Below are positions 22,139-35,309 of a stretch of 64,000 bases of DNA, piece by piece. How positions within the stretch are numbered: the stretch's first letter is position 1; every line of letters starts with the position of its first letter. Position numbers and translations under genes: made by a program. The notes under the pieces are model-generated. The model did no database searches. It was not told the DNA's origin and saw only the letters and a program-made list of their open reading frames with translations. Location of the stretch: contig JAJOHG010000009.1 of assembly GCA_021029095.1 (NCBI GenBank), forward strand, positions 248,001 to 312,000, given 5' to 3'. This DNA is from Phellopilus nigrolimitatus (taxonomy: Eukaryota > Basidiomycota > Agaricomycetes > Hymenochaetales > Hymenochaetaceae).

Positions 22139-22566
22139 ATACCGCGAATGTCCTCTATGCCTTGCTGTGGCGAGACCTAAGAACAAATAGACAATAGATA
22201 TGCACTGAAGGGGTTGAGCTTCCCGAGAAAAACAAGTGCGGTGAAAACGCATTCAGAGAGAGGGAGAGCGCCTATGAGAGAGCGACAACTGAGTGCATGT
22301 GCGGTTATATGCTCATTCTGATCTTCAATGGATGGAGATGCACCTCGTAGAAACTCAAATAAACCTATTTGACCTTGCAAGAAATTCTCAATGGCCTTGT
22401 ATACGTCCCTTCGGTCTTGAAGAAAGGATACGATGAGCGCGTCGATGGTCATCCCAGTGAATAACACTAATTAACACTAATCCACCGAAATACCTTCAAC
22501 GAGGCTCATTGCTTCGACACTCGGATTTGACGCAGACTGACGCTTTTCACGCCCGAAATTGCTGCA
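22139..22566. other. No supportable gene
   Basis: Only short frames on both strands. The minus frame 22177-22467 has no motif and no spliced partner. Confidence 0.35.
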
Positions 22567-23602
22567 CTAAACGTAGTCGGCTTCAATCGCCTTGTGAATA
22601 ACGCGCTCCAGCAGGCAATGGTTAACCTCAGAGAACGACACAGGGCATGTGATTCTGACGCAACAGTGTAATCTCCTCTTTATCCCGCACCGATCCCAAT
22701 CTCTCATCCCGTCCGATCCATGCGTACGGTTCCGTCTTTCGCGCATCTGCACCCGCAGGATCATACGGGAACGCGAGCATCACGACGGCGAGTATGTCTC
22801 CGCGTATATCGTCCGGCTTTTCATCTTCACAGACAAGGCTTGGACTTGCGCTTGATAACGTCGTCCCCTGTCGTCCCCTGTGGCCCGATAGTGTTGTGCT
22901 CAAGCTGACAGCGACGAGACCTCAAATATGTCCGCACTAACTCTCAAAGTTTGATGAGCGACATCGACGGTGATGAGAGAAGGTCAATCGAGCTTGTTCA
23001 CCCGCTTCGCCGCAGCGACGGCCTAAACGGATGCTATTCAGCATATAAAAGAGCAAGAACGAGAGAAACCCTGCACATGATTACGTTGGATCCAAAGAAG
23101 CTCCTTTAGCTGTCTTGATGACCTTCGGCTCGGGCGCCGTCTACAGTTATACAGGAGGAGTGACAACGAACGAGGCGGTGCGGATTCTGCAGATTGAGCA
23201 GGAGTAGTAAGGGGCGATGAGTTCCATAGTCACCATATTGAAGCCGTTCGTACGTCGATGGAGTCTACGAGGGCTTCGACGTGGCTGTCGTACGTGCATG
23301 AGACGAGGAACGCCTTCGGGCACTTGCCCTCCGTGCACTGGATCGGCGCGCCGAGCGACGCGCGCAGCACTTCTCGCACGCCGTCCTGCGTCGAGCATCT
23401 TAGAGAATGCCTCGTCGAAGTCGACGCGCTTTGGTAAAACTGCTTTGCTACCAGAACGCGTTTGCACGCGTTGCTTGCGGGTACGCGGTTTTGAGGTCTT
23501 CGGGGTTTTCGGTGTCGGCATCAGTGTGAAGGGAGCGGCGTACAACTTTCTAGGGTGGTCGTGCCTAGCCGCAAGCCTCGGCTCATCCTCCTCCACCCCC
23601 AC
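22567..23602 (-). pseudogene. Decaying reading frame, family not recognised
   Basis: The minus strand shows coding-like text in changing frames: KTPKTSKPRTRKQRV and KRVDFDEAFSKMLDA, then after a shift QDGVREVLRASLGAPIQCTE and CPKAFLVSCTYDS, and farther on MLAFPYDPAGADARKTEPYA. The frame changes at 23395-23400 without splice signals. The order C-x2-A-F-L-V ... R-T-A faintly recalls patatin-like proteins of basidiomycetes, but that is a guess. No function is assigned. Confidence 0.3.
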
Positions 23603-25300
23603 AAGGACCGCCTTGCAGCTTCTTGGTTTCCTGGTGAATGTGTAATCCCGGCGTTCCAGTATGTGCTCCTCAATGGGAGACTTGATGCGTACGACGATTT
23701 CGAGCGGCGGACTCGGCGGTTAACGATGACGTAAGGAATTTATTGATCTCGTAATCTTCAACATGCGCGGTCTCCTTCTCACTGTGAACAGCATGTAAAT
23801 AGTATGTTGTTGGAATTTGTGCGAACCCTCAAAAACTGTTTCAGGGTAACGGACATATCGGGTAGATTAGTAAGCACATAGCATATAGACTGACGGTCTG
23901 TATTTTGCAATCTATCGCGTTTGCCCACGGCCCACCACCGCCAACGGGACAAACGGAACCCACTGTGCGCGACTGCTGGCGACCTCGCCCCTCGTATTTC
24001 AACATATGTCCATTCCAGCTTCCTTGCATGCCTCGAGACCTTTCAAACGTCTTTACTCGGCGCACTACACTTAATCCTCGCTAACCGAAGTCTCGCGTCT
24101 ACCGCTGCGCAGCCGGGATGCTCCCTGGAAGCTGCAGAGTTCCACATACGGGTCAGTAGTTTGATTACAGTAAAAGGATAAGTCTTTGTAGTAATGCAGA
24201 GACCTTTGATTGTAAGTAATGAAAAGTCCCCAAGTGAGCGAACATGCTTGACTTAGATCACTTCGCTTTTCGCGCTCGGCGAACAGAGCTAATTATGAAC
24301 TGGGTTAATTAACGTTAGCGGTATCGCACTGGTAAACTCAAGAAGCGTAGGAGCAATGAAGGACGCCTTTATCGAGTTAACTAGTCGCTACCTACGAAGA
24401 GTTGTCTCGATTAGAGACGTGTCCTCTCTCTCTATCCTTACTTTCGACCAATACATGAAAGAGGCTTACTTAAATATTTTGCTTCTCGCAGGTGGTCCGC
24501 AACTGCGTCCCGCGTAGAACGCACAGAGGCAACGTGACTTTTCTCTTCTTACATTAAAAAATTGCTTTAATGTGGATTCGATAGAACATCGTGTATTGCT
24601 CGCAGGTATCGTTGGAAGATGTAGTGTTTCGTCTGTGGGGCCTTTCGCCATGAGTGATGGGATGAAATATACAGATCGTCTGGGAGTCCGTACCTCTCTG
24701 GAAATGCATCTCTTATGGCCCTGAGGCAAAATCCGAGCCGAATTTCTCGAAAGCCGATAACAATCTCCTCGCCTTATCGCAACAGTTTTCAACATTTGCG
24801 AACAACTTTGAATTCGCAGCGCCGTTCAAGAAGGGAAAGCATTAAAGAAAACCTCCGACACTTACGGGCGGTTTGGCCTTCTAGTACACTCATCGAATAA
24901 CCTGCGTTGTAATCCCGCGATGATCTCGAATTCCATGGGCTGCTGGATTATCGATACTGCGAAAAGGCATTTCCTTAACCGCAGAAAATCCTGCGGAGCT
25001 GTGAGTGACGAGCGCAACGCGGCAAAGATGATGATACGCGAGGGATTGTGACACTAAATGAGGAAGATTGGAAGTGAAGTGGCATATGGGATTAAAAGAT
25101 GTCTGGAGTGTCGCTTTTGGTCCCAAAACGCACAGTATCTAAAGACGCTAATTACATTTGCTAGAGATAGAGGTATATTTTGATCTATAAGTCAACTTAC
25201 ATGCTCCTTAAAACGGGAAATGTTCTATTACTAAACGAAGATGTACAGTGGACGCAGGTTTCCTGCTTAAAAGAAAAGATAAGTAGGATACAGCCTCGGC
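23603..25300. other. Gene-poor stretch
   Basis: Scattered short frames (for example minus 24466-24795) without splice-supported models or motifs. Confidence 0.4.
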
Positions 25301-27006
25301 CTATACTGGGCGCTTAAGTGGCAGGACTTGGTCGCACGTATGGCACCTCGGGAGGCGCTGATTGCATTCATGACACACGTCTTTGTCCGCCCCACGGTGA
25401 TGACTCTTATAGTCCTGCTCATAGTTCACCGCTTCTCGGGTCCGCGATGCCGATAATGGTTCCGCGCGTCCATGTACTGGCTCTGACGAGTGCGTCGGCG
25501 GCACTCTTCTGTTCAAATCGTATCCTGCGCATGCGCCCTTCCTGATTATCTTGTGGCACGCTAGGCACTTACATTCCAGGTGTTCGCATTCATCATGTCT
25601 GTCGTCCTTGGCCCTCTTCTCTGACGCCCGTACGTCAGACGAATTTCCTAAGGATTCGACACCCTTCCTCAACGTCGATGGGCGTGTGTCGTCTTTTGTT
25701 TGTACGCTCGAGCCAGGATTGGCATCGTTATAAGCCGCAACCTTGGTGCCAGCACCGTTCAGATCACCAGTACGTGAGATAGATAGAGAACGTGCACTGG
25801 CGCTAGTCCCTTTGTTGCCGACATCATCTGCGAAAGAACATTGGAAAGTCAGCACCCTCCCTCCCTCGTTGGTATGAATCACATACGGCCCGTTTGTCCT
25901 ACTACTTTTGAAAAGAGTCTATAAATGGCTTTTGGGTGTATCGATGTGATTACTTACGTTCTGCAACTCTCTTTTTCTTAATTTCTGAAGGAGATAATCT
26001 ATCGCCTTTGACTGTTCGTTGGGAAGGCAGTCCCTGAGTAGTGTTCGGAGTAGATTCCGGAGTTCTGATATGCTTGTTGTTCTTCGTTTCTGACGAAGAT
26101 AGGTCAGCGGGTCGTATTTTATGGACTTAAAAACATATGCGTACGGTCTACAATATTACCACGGTTACTTGAGTCGTCCAAGCTTCTAGGGGGTATGGGC
26201 TTCGCACCTACTCGAAAACATAAAACAGTTGCCTTCTTAGGACTTATGTCCAAATTATGAACTCACTTTCGGAAGGGCCATGAGTTCCTTTCAACCCTTC
26301 TTCCTTTCCCGCCATGACGCTGGCATTAAAAATATCAGGTTTCGCATGCTTCCTCTTGTCATTGCTCTTCAGCGCATCCGCTTCCAGGCCTCTAGGATTG
26401 TGTTTCTTTTTTGCCTCGGGATTTTCTGCACGTTCAGGCCTACTCTTATTTATTTCCCTATGCTCTTTAGGAGGATCTATTAACCGATCAATAATCATTC
26501 AGGAAAAATCTGAAAATATGGGCACCTTCATGTTTCTTCTTGCCATTTGTATTCTCAGCGACCCCTCCTCCATTCACATTCTCTTTCGCCTTTCCCTTCG
26601 GATCTATAAATAACTACTGAGTAGATGAACCCTATATATAATGTGGTTCTAATTAATCACCGTGTTTGTCTTTCTTATTATCGTCGGTGCCAGCGAGTTT
26701 TCCGTAAAAGCCTTTTGCGGTTGATAAAAAGCCATGATGTCCATCGTTTTCGGCGTGATTCCCGGCAGTATTTCCAGACTTTCCAGTTGTAGTGGTTTTC
26801 GAATTGTTATCCTTCTTCTTGTCGGGGCTCCTTGTCGCAGAATTTGCATGAACTTCCTTGGTGCCTGTTTTCTCCAACGTAGCGCCCGTTTGAGTCCTCT
26901 TGTCTGTATTCTCGGACAGGTCAGTCCGCACACTTAACGAGTTCTTCAGTGGTGATCCCGTATGCGGGTATGGTTTAACCGTTTCTTCTCCTTTACTTTT
27001 CGACAT
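25301..27006 (-). CDS. Lysine-rich hypothetical protein with C-terminal CxxC cluster
   Basis: Six exons on the minus strand: 27006-26661, 26603-26526, 26476-26267, 26207-26160, 26089-25958 and 25827-25301, giving 446 residues; all five introns have GT-AG ends and consistent phase. The N-terminal 300 residues are polar and low complexity (Lys, Asn, Gly, Glu: MSKSKGEETVKPYPHTGS, SPDKKKDNNSKTTTTGKS, KGKAKENVNGGGVAEN), probably disordered. The C-terminus has paired cysteines: CEHLECKCLACHKII, then CHECNQRLPRCHTCD shortly before the stop. Eight or nine cysteines in CxxC-like spacing suggest metal binding, perhaps an unusual zinc ribbon. No homologue recognised. N-glycosylation or secretion is not indicated. 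Confidence 0.6.
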
Positions 27007-28772
27007 TTTCGAGAAAACGAGAATTCGTAGAGTTTATCCAGACAATGTTGCGATTGCGAGGGAGGCATAGCTCGGCATTTTAATAGGCTCTTACACATAC
27101 AGCTTTGCACGACGAAAAGAAGCAAAGGAGCAGTTTTCAATGGGCAGGCGATGCGTTCGTGACGGCGGACCGGTACTTTGCAAGCAAACTGGACCACGCG
27201 TGCCCTTTGCCTGTTTCAGTAGTCCGGTCTGACGCGTGTCTGCATTACTACAGCGTACACATTCGAATTCTTCTTGACTTGCATTATAACCCACACCCTT
27301 CCTTGGAAGAACCTCTGGGGGTAAATATAAGCATGGACTGAATGCACGTAAAGGGTTGATATTGTGTCACGTGATGAAGACAAAGAATAAACTGAAGCAG
27401 AATTTCCTGGCGAAGCGATAATCTTGCGTTGCTGCGATCGTGTGATCCGAGACTTTGCATTCCCCATAGAAATAACAGACACATGATACCGCGTAGATCG
27501 AGGCGATCGACGAGCGCCAGTGGACATATAGTGAGATATCTGCGAGAGCGTAATTCCAACAAGCCCTGGATAGCATCATTCGTGCGGCGAATCTGACCGT
27601 GGTAGTGACGCGAATAATCGGAAGTTCAGCTAGCGCCTAAATCGTTTCTTAAAACCAGTTGTCAATAGTGCGTGCCGTCCTGACGATGTCCCAAGGACGT
27701 TGATGAAATAGAACACGAGTATCCAGATACGGAAGTAACGAGTCGAGCCGTATCTCAGTGTAAGGTCGGATGACTATTCAAAAAGGTGGAAACAAGGCAG
27801 AAAAGGCCACACACGTGGAGCTTGTACATGAGACGGCGTTATATGGGGAAACTCCATGAGACTGTACCGGGATTTTGTGTGCGACAGCCCTTGGAGGTAA
27901 AAACAGAGTCCCGCATTCGCGGCGGCCGTCAAGGCAGCTATATGGCAATGGATCGCACTTGATATCAACAGTGATCGCAGCCGAGACGTCGCTCATGTCT
28001 GCTCCACCGGTATCCTTATTCGCAATGAGTCGCCAGTCGAATGCTCCCGGTAGAGATTGCTCCCGACGGACCAGTAGCTTTAAGAATTTGAAGATAAGCT
28101 TTTGGAAAAGATACGCTTGTCACTCACAGGTATTTTTTCGAGGCACAACGTAGTAACACTGTTCAGAGATCGGACACTGCGTTCATAGAGCGTTTGCGAA
28201 TTTGGAACATGTTATCCATGGCGTCGATTGAGACCCGAAATAAGATAATGATGAGAAAAGGCCTCCAGCGTAGCTATTTATACGCATTATTGACGTCGAT
28301 GTCTAGGCTCGACACCGGCCGCCACGGTAGGTTAGTCGATGTCTGAGGAAGAACTTGAAGCAAGCATCGGCCTACCATGAATCGAAGCGATAATTTTTTT
28401 TTTCTTGAAAGATCTGATCGCCTGATGACAGTATTAGCACGTGATGAAGCCCACGCTCAAGTGACTTGTCGACGCGTCCCTGACTCTGGAGGTCTTCGCG
28501 GTTCTGTTGAATCCTCCAGCGATGAATACAAGAAGGATGCGAATTTGCGAAATAAAATCTGAGATGAAACCAGTTGTGAAGTGGCGTGTCTTTTGCAATA
28601 CCGTTTTCAGTTGCCATCAGTGCTTCTCGACCTGTTCGGTTATAAATCTATATATACACGCTCGCCAATCTTTTCGTGCTCTCTTTTCTTCCCCCATCGC
28701 AACGTTGAACGCTCGCATTCTCGCATCCGCTCCCCTCGTCGCTCTTTGACTCTGTCCTACCGTCAGCTCACC
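27007..28772. other. Mostly non-coding; possible minus-strand exons near 27800-28220
   Basis: A minus-strand TATAAATA (about 28272-28281) lies some 60 bp before an ATG at 28219. Coding-like pieces follow (CPISEQCYYVVPRKNT, then IKCDPLPYSCLDGRRECGTL), but frames and splice sites do not give one clean model, so no gene is claimed. The end of the region is the promoter of the Kre9-like gene. Confidence 0.3.
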
Positions 28773-29880
28773 ATGAAGACCTCTTTTGTATCTGTCGTCG
28801 CTCTTTTCGTCGCCGCCGTCAGTGCCCAGCTGCAGATCAACACCCCGTACGTCGTTGCCACGTCAACGTGCTGACGCGCGGACGCTAATGCCTGCGCCGT
28901 GCACTTTTTTCTCCGACTTTTCGCACTTTGCCAACGACCAGGTCAAATGTTGTCCAGTGTCTTCCGCAGCTCATTACATGGACTGGAAGTGGAAGTGGTG
29001 TGTACCTATTCGACGCTCGCTCGGCTATCGTGTCCTAACCAAGCTTCCTCAGCCCCATACTTCATCGTATGTGTCGCTGTTTCTGCTTCATTTTTCAGCG
29101 TTGTTTTAACGGAGATATGACTTCTTTCGTTCGTGTGGACCGTGTCTTGATCACAGACGTGAGTAATAATTCCGAAGAAGGGTATTCGGTTCCACTCACT
29201 GTTTTATCACACATAGTGTCATGCCAGGTGGTCAGCCCAGCGCGTCTGCGCTCGTGAATTTCCCCTCGCAGAGCGGAAGTTCGCTTACTTGGAATGTCAA
29301 CATCGCTGCCGGTGCGCAAACATTGCATTATCAGACGGCTCATACCCAATACTGACAACATCACATCACCTTTTGCTTGACCATTTTGCAATCATCTTAA
29401 AGGCACCTCGATCATGCTGAGCATCCGGGACCAGACCGGAAACACTGCTATGTCCGCGCCGTTTAATGTCCAGTCGAGCAGTACGTCTATTGCGATATGG
29501 AACCTTCGGTACAAGCATCTGACTGCATTTTTTGAAATTTGAATAGGCGACAGCAGCTGCGTCGGCCAGTCTGCATCGGTCACAGGCGGTTCCGCAACCG
29601 CCTCATCCCCTGCTTCCACGGGCGCCAGCTCAGGCAGTTCGGCCGCAGGTAGCTCGACGAGCGCTGGTTCCAGCAGTTCCGCAAAGAGGTGCGTTCCGGT
29701 TGTTTCTACTTCTTTCGTGAACGTGCATTTCTGATCGACTTTGTTTACTCATGCAGCTCGAGCACGAGCAGCTCCAGCGCCGCAGCAAGCTCGAAAAGCA
29801 GCAGTGCCTCCACGGGGCACGTCGCGCAGGTCGGCGCGGCAGGCGTCGTTGGTGCGGTCCTCGCTGCCATCCTTGCTTAA
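28773..29880 (+). CDS. Kre9/Knh1-like secreted Ser-rich cell-wall protein
   Basis: Eight exons: 28773-28846, 28942-28997, 29053-29066, 29157-29158, 29217-29311, 29403-29480, 29547-29688, 29757-29880; 194 residues. A signal peptide (residues 1-18, SVVALFVAAVSA) precedes mature QLQINTP. The core follows the yeast Kre9/Knh1 family pattern seen in many basidiomycete GPI proteins: SNVVQC, TWTGSGSAPYF, MPGGQPSASA, SGSSLTWNVNIAAG, IRDQTGN. A Ser/Ala/Gly-rich stalk and a hydrophobic C-terminus (GAAGVVGAVLAAILA) indicate a GPI anchor, so it should sit at the plasma membrane or wall. Kre9 in yeast acts in beta-1,6-glucan assembly; the role here is inferred. Exon 4 is only 2 nt, needed to keep the frame between PYFI and VMPGG. 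Confidence 0.8.
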
Positions 29881-30384
29881 GCTGTTTTTCTCCCCAAAGC
29901 GGTGTACGCCGTAGCCGGAGGTGTTATGCAAAAGTTAGTTTCGTGGCTCCCGCTTTTCTGCTTTCTGCTTCCCCAGCACTATGGACTTCGATATGCACCT
30001 CCTATGAACATTTAGTGAACGATCGCACCCGGCCCCTTCTTGGTGTAGAAACGTAGACACGCACTCCCTTCCTTGTCTTGTTAATGTGACTCGTTCGCTC
30101 TGCTGTACCCCGTCTCGGTAATCTATAGCTCCATTCGATGTCAGAGTGGTATGGCTCAGCTTTGCAATTGGCGTGCGTATAGCGTAGTCCGGCAAAAAAG
30201 CAAAAATCGCAGCCAACATTTTTCCTTCTCGCTTGTTCAATCAAATTCGGCCACTATCTTAAGTCAAAAGTACATATATTTTTGGCTATATACTGTCCAT
30301 CTCTAATATGTTGAAACTCCAGTAGGCAAGAGAAACACACATTATTCTCACAACTGAGAGTCCTCGATGCCTCTAGATATTTTA
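29881..30384. terminator. Convergent 3' flanks
   Basis: Space between the Kre9-like gene (plus) and the F-box-like gene (minus), whose 3' ends face each other. No gene seen. Confidence 0.3.
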
Positions 30385-32241
30385 TTAGCTCGGGAGTCTG
30401 AAAGCTGTACATTTAAATAGGCACGTACAGTCGTTAACAGCCAATCTCAAGTACTCGGCGATGGGTCGATCAATGTGCTCGAATCGCTCTCGCCTATACA
30501 CAAGCTTGATTTTCACATTCTGACAAAATCTCTTTGTCTCTGGAAAGCATTCTGACAGGCCGTGTCGCTGAACGAGTGCGGCTAGTCTTCCATGATAATC
30601 CGACACAATGACGAACTTCCGCAGGGCAGGACACGCATTGTCGCGGTACCATGCGCTTAGGAACATCTTGATTCTTAAATCATAGTCTTCAACCACGATG
30701 ATATCTTTGCTTGCACAACGTACTTGCAGGTCTTTGATGGTGTGCGGGACGCGGAGCCTCCGCAGAGCATCTAGAGAGGCGTACGAAAAATGCAGACTTT
30801 GCAGCACCGTGTTCTGAGGGAGCAGTCGCTCGTGCTCGGAATCCTGATCCGCTGGCGGGTTTGCAGCAGCTGCGGCCTCATTCATTTCATCTTCCGTCGC
30901 GAACAGCCACCCAACAGGCTCGAAAAGCGGGAACACATCCATGTACAGACGCTTCAACGAGTGTCCATGAGCGCTAGAGGCAGCAACGAGATCGCGTGCA
31001 CACTCCTCGCCCATCATGAAGTCCCCTAAGACGGGTGCCGATCCAACTACAAAGTCCCTGAAGCCTTCCGCACGCAGCAGGAGGTTTTCGGGAGCATATA
31101 AATGAACAGATTCGGACGAGGGAAAGGATGACAGCACTAAATCCGAGTTTCCGACTGTATCTCCGCCAACATTTCGTGGATGGAGGAGCCAAGCGAGATG
31201 CCGCCAAGGAAACGGTTTGAATGCAGCTTGTGTTATGACAATCGATTTAAGATTCGGCGGCGGGCTCAGACTGGAGCTGGGTGAAACACAGGAATTTCTA
31301 GAGAGCTCGAGCTGAAGCTGAGAGAAAGCAGATTTGTCGGGGCTTTCTCGAGCATTATTATGGAGAACGACCTTTTCATCATAGCACCAGTTCTCAATCC
31401 ATAGGAACATAAGCACGTGAAGATGGGTGAGCGTCGCACACAGTGGAGTCAGGTATGGGTAGCTAAATAGCGGGTTGTCCGTGTCGAGGATGGAAAATTG
31501 TTCGTCGTCCGTGTTGAGCATAGAGAGGAGGCACAGGCCCTCGAGGGACGATAATTTGCCTATTGTACGAAGCATCCCGTACATGCCGTCGTCATTTGGA
31601 GAGTTTCCATCTTCTCCGAGTTCAATTGCGAGGAAGCGCAGATGTGGAGTACATGCGACAAGCCGGGTTACGAGCACGTCCCGCGAGAGCAGCTGCTCTT
31701 GGCCAGAAAAGAACGGGTCTGCAAAGCCCGGCAGTAATTTGGGCTCCACTGCAACGTCGCTGCACGCGTGATCAGACGAATCGTCGGAATCTGTCTCATA
31801 GGCCGAGTCCGCATCCAATTCGTCATCCGGGTCGAGTGGAAACGTGCACCACAGCTCTCTGATCCACGGGCCGCAGTGCGGGTTGCGCAGGAAGCCGGCA
31901 ATGGCCTCCGACGTCGTGAGAACGACGCGGTAATGTAGTGCACGCTGGGCAGACGAGGTCCATGTACGGTGCACAAGGCTCATGCTTTTCAGATCTTCAC
32001 GGCAGGCCTGCGGGTTCCAGTGTCTGCGATCGGAGCTGGATGTCTGTCCCGTCACTTCATCAATGAAGTGACCCATGCTGTCGCGAATGCTCTCGGCCAC
32101 ACCGTCAAGCACGACAAGCGGAAGGACGCCTGGAGGCCTTTCGATCTGTAGGTGAAACCCATGCCACTGTAAAGTTCAAAAATCTTATTCACTCCACGGA
32201 AGAAAACATACCAGCTCAAATTCAGAGAGTGTTTCCTTCAT
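30385..32241 (-). CDS. F-box/LRR-like protein
   Basis: Two exons: 32241-32212 (MKETLSEFEL) and 32145-30385, with a 66-nt GT-AG intron; 596 residues. The join ELIERPPGVLPLVVLDGVAE and the following SMSLVHRTWTSSAQRALHYR resemble the degenerate F-box plus first helix of the large Agaricomycete F-box families, whose members act as substrate adaptors for SCF ubiquitin ligases. The rest has irregular leucine-rich spacing (LRFLAIELGEDG, LEGLCLLSML, LTHLHVLMFLW, LKSIVITQAAF, LQSLHFSYASL), compatible with an LRR horseshoe. An acidic insert (DPDDELDADSAYETDSDD) lies near residue 110. No transmembrane segment. The F-box itself is weak, so Skp1 binding is inferred. Confidence 0.7.
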
Positions 32242-33709
32242 TTTCCTCATTATTCCATAGAATGTAGTCTTTTGAGTACTGAAGATGCAGCAACACGGCC
32301 CAGTTACTTCGCAAGCCTGTAGATGGAGGTGAGCAAACCTTCCGAGCCGAATCAAAATAGATTTCAACACACTAAGTTTTAAATCGATTGGCAATAAGCT
32401 GTCTCGCTTCAGCTCACGAGAGGCAGAGGACAGAGATCAGCAGGTTTTGCAGTCACTGTACCAATTAATAAACTCAGCAACACTGGCTGCAACACGAAGA
32501 CGGAGTACCGGCGTGCAAGCCCGAGCACAAACTGAGTGTTAGGCTGATTAAGACGAGTTCACATGGTACATCATGATGCCTTCCACGGGCACGAAACATA
32601 TCTATGATGGTCTCGAGAAGACACAGCTCGGTCATGAGACTGTTTTTGCTTGTTGTACATCCGAGGATCTCCAGCACATATTCGAGCGTCCATTATATTG
32701 AAATTTCATGGAGAGAGCGGGAAGCGCCTGTTCTAAGTCGAGGTCTTATAAAATTCCCGATAAGAAACATATTTTGATGAGAGAAGCGGGACAGATATTG
32801 TGCTCCAGAATGTTCTTGATAGTCCGCACATTTCCTCAAGGGTCAACACACCCGGAATTCCGGAGGCTATTCAAGCTCGAAGTAAGTGTCGCGCATTGTG
32901 GGCATTGAGCATCTTGATATTCTTGGACCCGGTTTAATATGGCGTATCGGTCACAGCACGACACGCGCAATCAGCCTCGCGTCATCAAATTGCGAGTAAC
33001 TCACCGAAGGCCCTAAGCTCGCTTCGAAGCCGCTCGCGTGGAATGCGCGCTGGCCGATGGTGAAGAGTGTGATCATGAACGCGAAGGCAGCGAGAGATAC
33101 GAGGAAAGAGAGGAACACAAGGCACGTGAAGGTATAGTTTGGAAAGAGCCAACAAACAATACTCAAGAACGCCTACGAGTTGAGAATTGGCGTCCGCAAT
33201 CTAAATATTATTGTAACTGATCAGCTGGCTGTATTGCACGTATGACGAGCGTGTCAGTCTCGGGGAACTACACACAAGGAATCGGGAATGGGCACATAGT
33301 CCTGCTCATAGTCCTGCTTCTGGTCCGGAACGGCTTTGGAAAATTGGACGGAGGGAACAATATGGTCGGATATAGACTTTAATCCTGCTCTTAACTCGGT
33401 GTGCGAGCGCATTGTCATTTGGGAAACTTACAGCAGTCAATATAAAATTATCTTGAGAATTCGAGAGCGCGCTCTTTATACGGACAAAATGTGTTAAAAA
33501 CCGGCTAAAACTATGCAAATTTAGTCGGAATTTGAAAAACAAAATGGGACCATACCTGTATTTGGGCTATCGGGGCCCTTAGACACACGTAGCAAATGAA
33601 GATGGACTCGCACCACGGCATCGATCTGTGAGGCTTCCGCATTTGAACTGGCACAAATAACAAGACTGGTTTCACGTCTGAACGAAAGCCCGTGTCCGCC
33701 TTCGGATGT
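32242..33709. other. Upstream region of the F-box-like gene; possible membrane-protein relic
   Basis: A minus frame at 32951-33166 reads LVFLSFLVSLAAFAFMITLF then a GTGAGT donor after ASLGPS. This is one hydrophobic segment of a possible tetraspan (SUR7/PalI-like) protein. No matching exons were found, so it is probably a relic or chance. Confidence 0.3.
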
Positions 33710-33711
33710 TA

Positions 33712-34430
33712 CAGTGACTCACATATGTATTGCACAGCCATGCCCATTTTCGATTCTGCCGGTGTTGCACAACAACGAAGCAAAACATTTTACTTTTTTC
33801 TGCTGTATGCTATAGTGTACCTAGTCAGTATATACTGCATAAAATTTCAAGTGAATTGGTGCAGCCATTTTAAAGAAATACTGCACGCAAGTCGGAGGTG
33901 GCTGTGCAGTACTTTTGATGCTGGTCGGTATCCGGCCTTGCTGGCTCTCCCAAAAATCAACATCTAAACCAACCTTCTCTGAAATTTGGGATATGATAAA
34001 GCATCCATTATGCCTTTCAACTGTGCCAATTTCTCATATATTTCTGCTCTCTAATTTGTCTGGGTAGTCCTACCTATTCAGGGTATCCTTTCTGATATGG
34101 TTCCCCCGCACTGTGATTTCAAATCTGAGTGAAATGCCACCAAAACTGGCATACAATATCATGTTTGGAGTAGAAACATGGATGCACAGTTGTGGGGAGA
34201 TTTAGCAGCTTTGTTTTGGAGTTACTTACAACTCTTACTGAAAAATTGATGGGTTTGGCTTGGATTTTCATTTTTAATGGATTTTCTGGTGAAAACTAGC
34301 AAAATTAATTCTACCTTAAGTTGCTTCTGGGGTAGTCCTAAGGCTATAGCAATGGTATAGCACAAGTAGAAGTGCATCCCCATCTTCAATCCCTCCGAGG
34401 AATGGGGGAAATCTGTTCCATGTGATCATC
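33712..34430 (+). repeat. Left arm of the foldback element
   Basis: About 719 bp, AT-rich, beginning CAGTGACTCACATATG. Pairs base for base with 34591-35309; similarity fades at 34421-34430. Confidence 0.85.
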
Positions 34431-34590
34431 CAATTATATGCATATATTAGTTGTGATTTCTGATACACCAGTTCAGTATGTTTACCATATAAGCTCACTA
34501 TTTTATCATATTTAGTTCATTGATAGATTCTGATCAGTTTTTTCCTCTAGAAATCCCATGCTTTTTTAGAACTCAGTTACTATTCATTGT

Positions 34591-35309
34591 GACGATTACA
34601 TGGAACAGATTTCCCCCATTCCTCGGAGGGATTGAAGATGGGGATGCACTTCTACTTGTGCTATACCATTGCTATAGCCTTAGGACTACCCCAGAAGCAA
34701 CTTAAGGTAGAATTAATTTTGCTAGTTTTCACCAGAAAATCCATTAAAAATGAAAATCCAAGCCAAACCCATCAATTTTTCAGTAAGAGTTGTAAGTAAC
34801 TCCAAAACAAAGCTGCTAAATCTCCCCACAACTGTGCATCCATGTTTCTACTCCAAACATGATATTGTATGCCAGTTTTGGTGGCATTTCACTCAGATTT
34901 GAAATCACAGTGCGGGGGAACCATATCAGAAAGGATACCCTGAATAGGTAGGACTACCCAGACAAATTAGAGAGCAGAAATATATGAGAAATTGGCACAG
35001 TTGAAAGGCATAATGGATGCTTTATCATATCCCAAATTTCAGAGAAGGTTGGTTTAGATGTTGATTTTTGGGAGAGCCAGCAAGGCCGGATACCGACCAG
35101 CATCAAAAGTACTGCACAGCCACCTCCGACTTGCGTGCAGTATTTCTTTAAAACGGCTGCACCAATTCACTTGAAATTTTATGCAGTATATACTGACTAG
35201 GTACACTATAGCATACAGCAGAAAAAAGTAAAATGTTTTGCTTCGTTGTTGTGCAACACCGGCAGAATCGAAAATGGGCGTGGCTGTGCAATACATATGT
35301 GAGTCACTG
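34591..35309 (-). repeat. Right arm of the foldback element
   Basis: Reverse complement of 33712-34430. Ends at the TA dinucleotide 35310-35311. Confidence 0.85.
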
